This document shows, piece by piece, positions 28,956-35,772 of a DNA stretch of 54,029 nucleotides; the first letter of the stretch is position 1; each line of letters opens with the position of its first letter. A program made the position numbers and the translations under genes. This DNA comes from Rhodothermales bacterium (lineage in GTDB: Bacteria; Bacteroidota; Rhodothermia; Rhodothermales; Bin80): contig JAJEDR010000093.1 of the NCBI GenBank assembly GCA_022821385.1, positions 1 through 54,029 on the forward strand, written 5' to 3'. Under the pieces are notes generated by a model, which worked only from the letters and a program-made list of their open reading frames with translations, was not told where the DNA came from and searched no databases.

Positions 28956-29372
28956 ATGAAGGATTCTCAATTTCTGAAGAACCTCCCAGAAGTAGACGCA
29001 GAGGATTTTCTATTCCGGGCCTACGGTCGTGCTAGAAGGCAAGTAGCAGTTCTTAAAGGGTTGATGATCTTTAATGTAGTGTTCTTGGGTGCCGTTGCAT
29101 TTTTTGAAGCTTGGATGTGGGCACCTCTTGGTGGTTTTTCATCCTTTGTTACAGGCAGGGGGTTAGTTTATCTATGTAATATTGCTGTTATGATATGGGT
29201 ACTTCTACTGGCGTTTAAGTATCCTCACAGGATGTTAACTGCTCCTTTGAGGAAATACCATATTCCTGAGCATTTGCAACGTGCTTATGACGCATATTGT
29301 GAGATGTTAAAGTTTCCCCATATCCGGGCTGCGCGTTTTTCATTTGATGAAAAAGAGGCGGTGAGGGCCTAG
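28956..29372 (+). CDS. Small membrane protein of unknown function
   Basis: The 138-residue protein has two hydrophobic helices, near residues 35-55 (LMIFNVVFLGAVAFFEAW) and 65-90 (GLVYLCNIAVMIWVLLLAF), flanked by positively charged regions. The C-terminus is soluble (PEHLQRAYDAYCEMLKF). I do not recognise the family. It is transcribed divergently from the heme protein and followed by a hairpin at 29400-29426, so it is probably a single-gene unit. Confidence 0.62.
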   Translation: MKDSQFLKNLPEVDAEDFLFRAYGRARRQVAVLKGLMIFNVVFLGAVAFFEAWMWAPLGGFSSFVTGRGLVYLCNIAVMIWVLLLAFKYPHRMLTAPLRKYHIPEHLQRAYDAYCEMLKFPHIRAARFSFDEKEAVRA

Positions 29373-29399
29373 TGACCTACATGCCTCCGATTCATAAAT

Positions 29400-29426
29400 A
29401 GCCGGCAGGGTAGAACCCTGCCAGCT
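29400..29426 (+). terminator. Hairpin terminator after the small membrane protein gene
   Basis: GGCAGGGT and ACCCTGCC pair around an AGA loop, with AGC/GCT extending the stem across one mismatch. It lies 28 nt after the stop codon, with no strong T tract. Confidence 0.65.
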
Positions 29427-29463
29427 ATTCCAGTATCCCATACTTCAGGGAGTTTCTACGCAT

Positions 29464-29527
29464 CTCTACGAAGTCAGGTCTTTGTACAAATGCCTCCGCC
29501 TAATCATCCCAGCCACGATCTGCTGTA
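29464..29527. repeat. Gene-tail repeat, copy 1
   Basis: It matches 30001-30064. On the minus strand it reads VQQIVAGMIRRRHLYKDLTS followed by a stop. Differences from copy 2 fall mostly at third codon positions, so both look like 3' ends of related genes whose bodies are gone. The family is not recognised. Confidence 0.6.
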
Positions 29528-29669
29528 CGCAACGTTTGCGTACAAAAGTAGATTTTGAAACTTTATTCTGCACATTTGCATATATCGTTATAGACGAAAC
29601 GCCAGCGGGGGCTGGCCATAGATGAGGATCACCAAGTTTGATCCTTCAGTCGTATACTACAGGAAGTAG

Positions 29670-29936
29670 ATGGATGAATCACAGCCAGACTCAACACGTG
29701 CCTTTTCACTCCTCCGTAAGCTGGCTAAGGAAGGGAAGCAGTCTGCGGAGGAAACCCACGAACTTATAGAACTCATTGAAGCCATGGCATCCGCAAATCT
29801 CGTCAGACAACTGGGAGCTAAAATTGATGCCCAGAGCGAGAAGATTGACGCAGTCAATGCGAAATACACGGTCCTGATCTGGGCGATAGGCTTTGCCGGC
29901 GCGGTCATTTCGGCCGCGATCATCTTCGGCGGATAA
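29670..29936 (+). CDS. Small coiled-coil protein with C-terminal membrane helix
   Basis: The 88-residue protein is charged and helical for its first ~65 residues, with heptad-like spacing (LGAKIDAQSEKIDAVNAKY). It ends in one clear membrane helix (VLIWAIGFAGAVISAAIIFGG). Similar tail-anchored coiled-coil proteins occur beside defence or phage genes, but nothing here fixes its function. It sits between the two copies of the gene-tail repeat (29464 and 30001). Confidence 0.6.
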   Translation: MDESQPDSTRAFSLLRKLAKEGKQSAEETHELIELIEAMASANLVRQLGAKIDAQSEKIDAVNAKYTVLIWAIGFAGAVISAAIIFGG

Positions 29937-30374
29937 ATGCCGATCTGGGGCATCAGGCAGGGATCCGAGGCATTCGGCAGGTGGCGCGCCCGCTAAGTAG
30001 CTCTACGAAGTCAAGTCCTTATACAAGAGCCTATGGCCAATCATCGCTGCCACGGCCTGCTGCATGATCATTTCGGTATCCAAGTTTCTAAGGCTGGTCT
30101 TCCCAGCAAACTGTATCCAACGACAGTTACAAAACGGAGTCGGCGGCAGTTAAGAAATGCAGTTGCAGGAGTATAAAGGTTCGCTAGGAAAGTCCGGCGC
30201 TATATCTAGGGTATCATTCAGTATAAGGTTACGTGCCCGTTGGCAATTCAGGCGAGGCGCATGCTAGGGTTGTGTCAATTCCGCGTAGTCTGCGGATGTC
30301 CACATGCCCCCTTATATATGAACAAGGCAGGAGTTCGGCTGGATCACCGAGCCCAATCCTACCCCATGCACCGC
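29937..30374. other. Gene-poor stretch
   Basis: About 440 nt without a supported gene. It contains the second gene-tail repeat at 30001-30064; the rest shows nothing I can name. Confidence 0.4.
30001..30064. repeat. Gene-tail repeat, copy 2
   Basis: Partner of 29464-29527. On the minus strand it reads MQQAVAAMIGHRLLYKDLTS followed by a stop. Confidence 0.6.
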
Positions 30375-30704
30375 TTACGAAATCGCATGCCATCCCGAGT
30401 CCACAACAAACACCCCTTGCTTGCAGTAGGGGCATGCCTTGCCATCCAACATAGTCGTACATACGATCATGTCGGCCTTGCACTTCGGACACTGCGTGAT
30501 CGGTGCATTGGAATCAACCATGAATTCGTGTCCACACGATAGACAAAGGTGTGGAGTATCGTTACCGATGCAGAGTTCGAACAGATCGCTCGGATGGTAT
30601 GCGTATTGCTTCCGGCCGTTCTCCATGTAGTAAGGATTACCGTCGTCCCACGCCTCAATGCTTTTGTCGCATCCACGACAAACAAAGCGCATACCAATAG
30701 CCAT
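30375..30704 (-). CDS. Zinc-ribbon protein with several CxxC motifs
   Basis: The 109-residue protein contains Cys pairs FVCRGCDK, LCLSCGHEF, QCPKCKAD and ACPYCKQG, so it should bind two zinc ions in rubredoxin-like ribbons. It has no membrane segment or catalytic motif. Such small proteins may bind nucleic acids or other proteins; no specific function can be assigned. Its start and leader are duplicated at 20880-21003, showing past rearrangement between this site and the MBL island. A hairpin (30797-30829) lies upstream. Confidence 0.68.
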   Translation of the reverse strand: MAIGMRFVCRGCDKSIEAWDDGNPYYMENGRKQYAYHPSDLFELCIGNDTPHLCLSCGHEFMVDSNAPITQCPKCKADMIVCTTMLDGKACPYCKQGVFVVDSGWHAIS

Positions 30705-30790
30705 TTCGGTCGCCTTGGTGGTGAACTGTTCTTATTGGATCCTTCGTGTAAGATATTGGCGGCAAGCCATTTTTGCCACTCGTCCCGGCA
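30666..30790. repeat. Repeat: zinc-ribbon start and leader, copy 2
   Basis: Partner of 20880-21003; here it belongs to the complete gene. Confidence 0.75.
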
Positions 30791-30796
30791 GGGTAC

Positions 30797-30829
30797 GGGG
30801 GTGCCCCCAATTTTAGTTGGGGCATCCCC
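30797..30829. terminator. GC-rich hairpin between the hicBA and zinc-ribbon genes
   Basis: GGGGGTGCCCCCAA and TTGGGGCATCCCC pair with one bulge and one G-U-type mismatch around a short TTTTA loop. It lies downstream of hicA and upstream of the zinc-ribbon gene on the minus strand, so it could terminate hicBA transcription. Confidence 0.5.
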
Positions 30830-30944
30830 ATCCTGCACACGAGCGGTGCAAAAACGCAGGTAGTTACCCCGTGTCTTGAAGTGATTGTTCTACTGGGATA
30901 AGGACGCTTGACTAATATGCGGTATTCAGTGTAACAATGTTACG

Positions 30945-31192
30945 CTAAGACTTGGGCTTTCTGATCAACTTCAAGCGGATTAAATCGGATTCATTCCAGC
31001 CTATATCTGCGAACAATTGTTTAAGTAGTCTAATGTTGTAAGTCTTTCCTGGATGAAAATGGATAGTAACTCTATTCTTGTTCTTTATAAAACCAATTCG
31101 GCCTCCTCGTTTTTGTTCTCGTTCCCACCCATCCCGTTCCAACCTACGTATAACAGTCTAGGCCGTGATATTTTTGACTTGTTGCCATGCAT
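30945..31192 (-). pseudogene. hicA: HicA toxin with N-terminal frameshift
   Basis: The body reads TVIRRLERDGWEREQKRGG and later VTIHFHPGKTYNIRLLKQL, the classic HicA dsRBD-like mRNA interferase with its active His in HFHPGK. The expected beginning (ATG 31192, MHGNKSKISRP) is in another frame. Adding one base near 31163-31168 would join the two as one normal-length HicA. In the toxin frame a TAG stands just before TVIRR, and only a TTG at 31142 remains as start, which would lose ~17 residues. Either the toxin is inactivated or the sequence has a 1-nt error. Confidence 0.7.
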
Positions 31193-31465
31193 TGTTTGAG
31201 ATAGGCATAGTACAGATACTTCTTTGGTTTTTGGTTCACTGAGTTTTTTGACTTTTAAGTATTTTCCCTCTGGAAATGGCTCTCCATGTTCAATCATAGA
31301 CTCTAAATACCAAATTATTCCATCTCTGGCAATAGCCAAAACTTCCTCCTCTGTCTCTCCGCCAACGTGCAGTCCTTTAAGAGCAGGTGCATAAGCATAG
31401 CATCCATCTTCATATTTCTCAGTAAAGATCGTAACAGCTATCTCCTGGTGTGATCTCGGTCTCAT
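31085..31465 (-). CDS. hicB: HicB-family antitoxin
   Basis: The N-terminal half is a typical HicB fold: EKYEDGCYAYAPALKGLHVG, then GETEEEVLAIARDGIIWYLE. In known pairs HicB neutralises HicA and represses the operon. No ribbon-helix-helix DNA-binding tail is recognised. The frame continues past residue ~90 into what looks like the start of hicA (MHGNKSK at 31192) because of the frameshift there, so the true 3' end is probably earlier than 31085. The antitoxin-first order is the reverse of the classical hicAB operon but is common. Confidence 0.75.
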   Translation of the reverse strand: MRPRSHQEIAVTIFTEKYEDGCYAYAPALKGLHVGGETEEEVLAIARDGIIWYLESMIEHGEPFPEGKYLKVKKLSEPKTKEVSVLCLSQTMHGNKSKISRPRLLYVGWNGMGGNENKNEEAELVL

Positions 31466-31614
31466 TGGTCAGGTGTAGTAAGTGCCCGATATACGTCCTT
31501 AAAACAAAGACGTTACGCAATGTACACTAAAAAGCGTGCAACTGAACAATGTTCGAGGGGCCTCCATTCTCAATTGGGGCGATATGTATTGTTTCGGGTT
31601 GCAGCCAGCTATAA

Positions 31615-31815
31615 TCTGGGACGGATAACCTTGAAGAAGTAGCCTTGATCTATTACGACGGTAAGGTAACCATCGCCCAGATTGAAATCCTCTTCCAGCA
31701 GCAGGCACGCGCCAAAGAGAGCTACCTGATCGCTGCCGGATACCCTGAATTACGCCAGAATATTCTCTTGCTAGATTACAGAACTCTCCGGGTACAGTTC
31801 TTAAAACAATCGTAA
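31615..31815 (+). pseudogene. C-terminal gene fragment of unknown family
   Basis: An open stretch without a start codon reads NLEEVALIYYDGKVTIAQIE, then ILFQQQARAKESYLIAAGYP and a short tail. Its balanced amphipathic composition looks like real protein, but a TAA stands upstream in frame (31612) and no start is near. I take it as the surviving 3' end of a lost gene. Confidence 0.4.
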
Positions 31816-32098
31816 ACACCGCAAGAGAAACAAAGCAGGAGTTCAGGCTGGTTGGCGCAGTACCTTATTGATGAGCGGGTCGTTGCGACCTTGGTATTTC
31901 AGCCAGTCAATATGAATCGTATTCTAAGCACTGGATTGCTAAGGCGATGCTTTCAGTTGCCAAGACGCTCGTAGTCTATTGTATTCTTGACCACACGCTG
32001 CTGCGCGGGAGTTTTACGCTGACTGACGGTGCTCATGCTACTTATCTCTCTGCATTTATACTTCTAACCGCAGCTTCCCCCTTGTCGGTCAGTTGATA

Positions 32099-32620
32099 TT
32101 ATTGGAACCCACCTCGGGGTGTTTCGGGCCGCGTGAAAGCGATCTTCCCTGCGTCAACTAGCAACCGAACCACCTTATTGAGTTGACCGGATATCTTCTT
32201 TTGTCCCAAGTTCGTGGACAACTCGGTCTTTGACATCGGTCCAGCAGCTAAGAGCCGGAGTATCCTCGACTCAAGTGACTCTGGCCGTGACTCTGGCTGT
32301 GACTCTGGCCGTGACTCTGGCCGTGACTCTGGTTGAATCCGAATTACACGATACTCCAATAGTACAGATCGGCCTACGATGTCCAGAACGCGTGCGACGA
32401 CTTCTTTGCCGTCAGCGTCAGTAAGGCGCAGCTTTTGACCGTAATCGAACGATACCGACAGTGACTGACCATCGTTGATGGCGACATTTGAGGTGTAAAG
32501 GTAGGTCCGATCTTGGGAATTGCGTATAGGATTCAGTCTCCCCCTAAGCCCAGGAATAAAGCCAGTCGCCTTGGGAAAGTTAACCGATCCCCCGTTGTTT
32601 AATGAATCAAGTTGCCCCAT
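32099..32620 (-). CDS. Protein with PESR repeats and C-terminal winged helix
   Basis: The 173-residue protein has an N-terminal beta-rich ~95 residues (e.g. YTSNVAINDGQSLSVSFDYG). A hinge of repeated PESR units follows, then a winged-helix domain (LESRILRLLAAGPMSKTEL, GQKKISGQLNKVVRLL). The hinge plus winged helix resembles the C-terminal tails of AlbA_2/divergent-AAA or Fic-type regulators, where PES repeats link the catalytic part to a DNA-binding part. Here the usual catalytic domain is absent, so this may be a recombined or reduced gene. Its neighbours are a transposase remnant and decayed fragments. Confidence 0.55.
   Translation of the reverse strand: MGQLDSLNNGGSVNFPKATGFIPGLRGRLNPIRNSQDRTYLYTSNVAINDGQSLSVSFDYGQKLRLTDADGKEVVARVLDIVGRSVLLEYRVIRIQPESRPESRPESQPESRPESLESRILRLLAAGPMSKTELSTNLGQKKISGQLNKVVRLLVDAGKIAFTRPETPRGGFQ
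32275..32334. repeat. Five tandem 12-nt units GTGACTCTGGCC
   Basis: Units at 32275, 32287, 32299, 32311 and 32323 are nearly identical. On the minus strand they encode the PESR/PESQ hinge. Because 12 is a multiple of 3, changes in copy number would keep the frame and alter only linker length. Confidence 0.9.
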
Positions 32621-32726
32621 CGTGCGATTGGCCGCAATGTGGGTATTGGCCGCGGTTCGGTATCCAGGATTCTCGAGCGCACCACGGTGGCGAACTTGAC
32701 CTGGCTATTACCTGCTGCGATGAAGG

Positions 32727-33047
32727 ATGCTGGTCGAAAATGCCATTGAGGACGCGATTAACTTCTTCCATATGGATGCTCACTCCAGTACCGTGCCCTT
32801 GCGCATTGATCTGGATTTATAGCTGACGCTCACCGCCAATACGCTCTACCAAGTCTTGGTACAGCGACTGGGCTCCCGCTATCAGATGGCCAAAAGCCGA
32901 GTTATCATGAACAATTTCGTTAATGCGCCCGCCACAGTCATCACCCAACAGGACCAAATCATTGTACGACTCACAAGACGGACGCATAACACAGAACTTT
33001 GGGCAGCGGATTATGTCGGATCCCAAGGCCTAATCTCCTGGATGTAG
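32727..33047 (+). pseudogene. Transposase C-terminal remnant with an in-frame TAG
   Basis: The frame reads MLVENAIEDAINFFHMDAHS then VPLRIDLDL, TAG (32820-32822), and continues LTLTANTLYQVLVQRLGSRY and beyond to TAG 33045-33047. The pattern (DFFHMDALSS, RxDxDL, TLxANxLYxLLAxRLG) matches the C-termini of DDE transposases that I recall from related genomes, but I cannot name the IS family. The 5' part, including most catalytic residues, is missing. Confidence 0.55.
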
Positions 33048-33244
33048 CAGCGAAAGCTCATCCTCAAATATGTCTGAAGCTGCACAGGCATAGATACCGA
33101 ATCCGCCTCAAAAAACGTGGTTGGAAATTCAGGCTAGCGTCATCACAATGAATTACCAGTTGCGTCTTGAAGTTTATGAGCCTCGGTAACCTTCGACTCC
33201 GAATGCGCTTCGTCAAAGTCTCCCCGTCACCACTAACGAGTCCC

Positions 33245-33622
33245 TCAGTCGCTATCGTTTCTCAATCGCTCGTACGTGGCGCGAATTAACTCCTCCAAAG
33301 CAACCGCTCCCTCTGGATTCAGGTGGGGATCTCGATGGATGATGGAGGAGATCTGAGCCAGAGGACTTGCTACCCCGAATTGGTCAGCGGGTACAACACG
33401 CATGAAATGGTCTGCAGACATTCCAAGCCACGCGGTGAGGGATGCGAGGCTATTAACGTCTGGCTGACGGCCTTGGGACAAACGAGTAAGCGTAGATGCG
33501 CTAACTCCCGACTGCGATGCTATGTCCTTCCACGTGAGACGGCGAGAACGGCGCTCGGAATCCATTGCAGCGTATAGCGCAGCAACATCAAATCGGTCTG
33601 TTCGGTTTTTTTCCAATTTCAC
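33245..33622 (-). CDS. XRE-family HTH regulator of the ubiquitin-like operon
   Basis: The 125-residue protein carries a lambda-repressor HTH: LTWKDIASQSGVSASTLTRL, then GRQPDVNSLASLTAWLGMS. The C-terminal ~45 residues are helical and unrecognised. It is divergent from the ubiquitin-like gene with only 73 nt between the start codons, and an AT-rich dyad (33648-33661) lies in that gap. Repression of both directions from one operator is the likely arrangement. Confidence 0.85.
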   Translation of the reverse strand: MKLEKNRTDRFDVAALYAAMDSERRSRRLTWKDIASQSGVSASTLTRLSQGRQPDVNSLASLTAWLGMSADHFMRVVPADQFGVASPLAQISSIIHRDPHLNPEGAVALEELIRATYERLRNDSD

Positions 33623-33647
33623 TATTGCAATTGATAATCACAAGTGT

Positions 33648-33661
33648 TATATTGTAATATA
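33648..33661. promoter_or_regulatory. Candidate operator between XRE and ubiquitin-like genes
   Basis: The dyad TATATT-GT-AATATA is perfectly symmetrical and centred in the short divergent intergenic region. It may overlap the promoters of both genes. Binding by the neighbouring XRE protein is inferred from position. Confidence 0.45.
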
Positions 33662-33695
33662 GCAAAAAGCAATAACAATCGAAATAGGTTAAGCA

Positions 33696-33965
33696 ATGGC
33701 CAACAACAAAAGCATTCCCGAGGTAGTTAACGACAAAAAGGTCGACATCACGATAAATGACAAGTCTGTAGTGCTTAGGGGCTCGAAGCAAACTGGCGAG
33801 AGCATCAAGAAGGCAGCGATTGAGCAGGGTATGCGTATCCAGGCAGACTTCGTCCTGAGCATTGAATGTGGTGGTGGAAAGACCAAAATAATCGGAGGCG
33901 AGGATGTCATCGAAGTAAAACCCGGAGATCGGTTCGTCGCGATTGCGGACGACGATAACTCATGA
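33696..33965 (+). CDS. Ubiquitin-like beta-grasp protein (multiubiquitin-domain type)
   Basis: The 89-residue protein matches the bacterial multiubiquitin-type beta-grasp domain: VDITINDKSVVLRGSKQTGE, a helix with IKKAAIEQG, and later VIEVKPGDRFVAIADDDNS. Only one domain is present, preceded by a short charged tail. There is no terminal Gly or GG: the chain ends Asn-Ser, so it is either not conjugated in the classical way or needs processing. Its stop overlaps the next start as ATGA, so it is coupled to the E2-like gene. It should be the modifier activated by the E1 encoded two genes downstream. Confidence 0.85.
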   Translation: MANNKSIPEVVNDKKVDITINDKSVVLRGSKQTGESIKKAAIEQGMRIQADFVLSIECGGGKTKIIGGEDVIEVKPGDRFVAIADDDNS

Positions 33966-34354
33966 GTTCGCTCGCTCCTGCGGTAGATAAGGCCCTCGGA
34001 GAAATCCGCTGCACATTCAATCAATGCCTTATTGACGTGAAACCTGACAATTCCGGTGGCGCAGCCGTTATTGTCAAGGGCATTCCTATGGGGCACCCCT
34101 ACGTGCAGACTGAGGTATGGATAGGATTCCAAATCACCTTTCAGTATCCCCACGCAGATGTATACCCGCATTTTACTAACCCCAACTTGGCGCGCTCAGA
34201 TCAACAAGATTTGGGAGAAGGCTTTGGAACCGCAATGTTTCTAAACCAGCCGGCTACCCAGATCTCCCGGCGATCAAACAGATTGAACCCGGAGACGGAC
34301 ACAGCAGCATTGAAGTTACAGAAAGTTATTCGATGGATGAAGGAGAAAATATGA
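33962..34354 (+). CDS. E2-like (UBC fold) protein without a catalytic cysteine
   Basis: The 130-residue protein has E2-like features: strands followed by WIGFQITFQYPHADVYPHFT, with the conserved YP and P/H turn, then LGEGFGTAMFLNQPATQISR and a final helix (TAALKLQKVIRWMKEK). Its only cysteines, Cys17 and Cys22, lie in the N-terminal strand, so the region where an E2 active-site Cys should be has none; Ser residues (ISRRSN) are there instead. It overlaps both neighbours by 4 nt (ATGA). I recall that a diverged bacterial ubiquitination-like pathway (Bub) with non-cysteine chemistry has been reported, and this protein fits it. Confidence 0.78.
   Translation: MSSLAPAVDKALGEIRCTFNQCLIDVKPDNSGGAAVIVKGIPMGHPYVQTEVWIGFQITFQYPHADVYPHFTNPNLARSDQQDLGEGFGTAMFLNQPATQISRRSNRLNPETDTAALKLQKVIRWMKEKI
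34340..34345 (+). promoter_or_regulatory. Ribosome-binding site that fixes the E1 start
   Basis: AAGGAG lies 5 nt before ATG 34351, which itself overlaps the E2 stop as ATGA. This favours 34351 over the in-frame ATG at 34333. Confidence 0.7.
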
Positions 34355-35772
34355 AACCGTGGAGGTTGACGATCCCTAGTGCATTTTATGCTGAGCTTCA
34401 GGGGCATTTGTTTCCGGGAGACGACGATGAACACGGGGCGGTTATCCTTGCTGGCACGTGCGAGTCTGATCGTGGGTTAAGACTCATCGCGAAGGAAGTA
34501 CACTTGGCAAAAGATGGTGTGGATTACGTACCGGGCAAGCGTGGATATCGCATGCTGAAAGCGGAATTCATACAGAGACGTATTCTCCGCGCCAGAAACA
34601 TGCGGTTAGCGTACCTTGCAATACACAATCATGGGGGAACCGACTCGGTAGCGTTCTCGCAGGACGACATGGCATCACACGAACGTGGATACCCGGCTCT
34701 CCTCGATATAGCGCGAGGTATGCCAGTAGGTGCATTGGTCTTCGCGAAATCTGCTGTAGCTGGGGATCTGTGGTTCCCTGGTTGCTACCGATCACCACTG
34801 AAGCACGCCACGGTCATAGGGTCTCAACGGCAGTCGTTGTTCCCTACACCGCAGAAACAGGCTACAACCATCGAAATGTATGACCGGCAAAGTCGACTGT
34901 TCGGTGACGCTGGCCAGGAGTTGCTGCGCAAGACACGTGTTGGGATCATTGGACTGGGTGGCGCGGGATCCATTCTAGCAGAATTCTTGGCTCGTCTTGG
35001 TGTCGGAGAGTTCATCCTCGCAGATCCCGATCGAGCGGATATCACGAACCTACCTCGTCTCCTTGGGGCGCGATGGAGCGATGGGGCTGTGCCTTCATGG
35101 ATACCACGATTTTTCGCAGAGCGCCTGCGGAGCCTCAAAGTCCGGATGGCGACCCGCAATATTCGACGCGCTAACCCCAAGGTTCAAATTGAAGCGATGG
35201 CAAGGAACTTCCTTGAGGAAGGTGTAGCAGCACGTTTCACGGACTGCGACTTTCTTTTTCTCGCAGCAGATACGATGGGGGCGCGTCTTCTATTTAACGC
35301 AATCGTGCACCAGTATGGCATTCCTGGAATTCAGGTTGGCGCGAAGGTCCCCGTTTCAGAAGATGGAGACGTGGGGGATGTATTTTGCGTCAGTCGGCTA
35401 GTGACGCCAGAGCAAGGCTGTCTATGGTGTAACGAACTGATCAATCCAGCACGTTTGCAGGACGAAGCAGTGCCAGAAGCAGCAAAGCGCGGATACGCGT
35501 ATGTAGAAGATCCCGGTGTGGCGGCACCAAGCGTGATTACCCTGAACGCTATCGCCTGTGCGCATGCCGCCGACGACTTCCTGTTTCATTTCTTGGGTCT
35601 GAAATATGATGAAACCGAGACCGGATGGTTTCGGTGGAATTCCCGCAAGGCAGTGGCCAGCTACGACATGCCGCGTCGGAATGTAAGCTGTGGTGAATGT
35701 TCTCAGGCCAGAGATAGCCGCTTAGCGATGGGTGACAACGGGACCCTACCAACTAAACCGAATGGGAATTGA
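34351..35772 (+). CDS. JAMM protease - E1 (ThiF) fusion for ubiquitin-like modification
   Basis: From ATG 34351 the product is 473 residues. Residues ~1-150 form a JAB/JAMM deubiquitinase-like domain with Glu27 (EHGAVILAG), His92 and His94 (IHNHGG), and Ser103-x2-Asp106 (FSQDD). Residues ~175-460 form a ThiF/E1 adenylation domain with GLGGAGS at 201-207, ILADPDRADITNLPRL and DFLFLAADT. A structural zinc site is likely at Cys357, Cys360, Cys447 and Cys450. It would remove or process the modifier and adenylate its C-terminus in the cytoplasm. No obvious catalytic Cys loop could be assigned by eye. Its 3' end overlaps the converging protease gene by 20 nt. Confidence 0.9.
   Translation: MKPWRLTIPSAFYAELQGHLFPGDDDEHGAVILAGTCESDRGLRLIAKEVHLAKDGVDYVPGKRGYRMLKAEFIQRRILRARNMRLAYLAIHNHGGTDSVAFSQDDMASHERGYPALLDIARGMPVGALVFAKSAVAGDLWFPGCYRSPLKHATVIGSQRQSLFPTPQKQATTIEMYDRQSRLFGDAGQELLRKTRVGIIGLGGAGSILAEFLARLGVGEFILADPDRADITNLPRLLGARWSDGAVPSWIPRFFAERLRSLKVRMATRNIRRANPKVQIEAMARNFLEEGVAARFTDCDFLFLAADTMGARLLFNAIVHQYGIPGIQVGAKVPVSEDGDVGDVFCVSRLVTPEQGCLWCNELINPARLQDEAVPEAAKRGYAYVEDPGVAAPSVITLNAIACAHAADDFLFHFLGLKYDETETGWFRWNSRKAVASYDMPRRNVSCGECSQARDSRLAMGDNGTLPTKPNGN

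Noticed and set aside
31499-31819. 106-residue minus-strand frame
   Set aside because: It lies antisense to a more protein-like plus-strand fragment (31615-31815).
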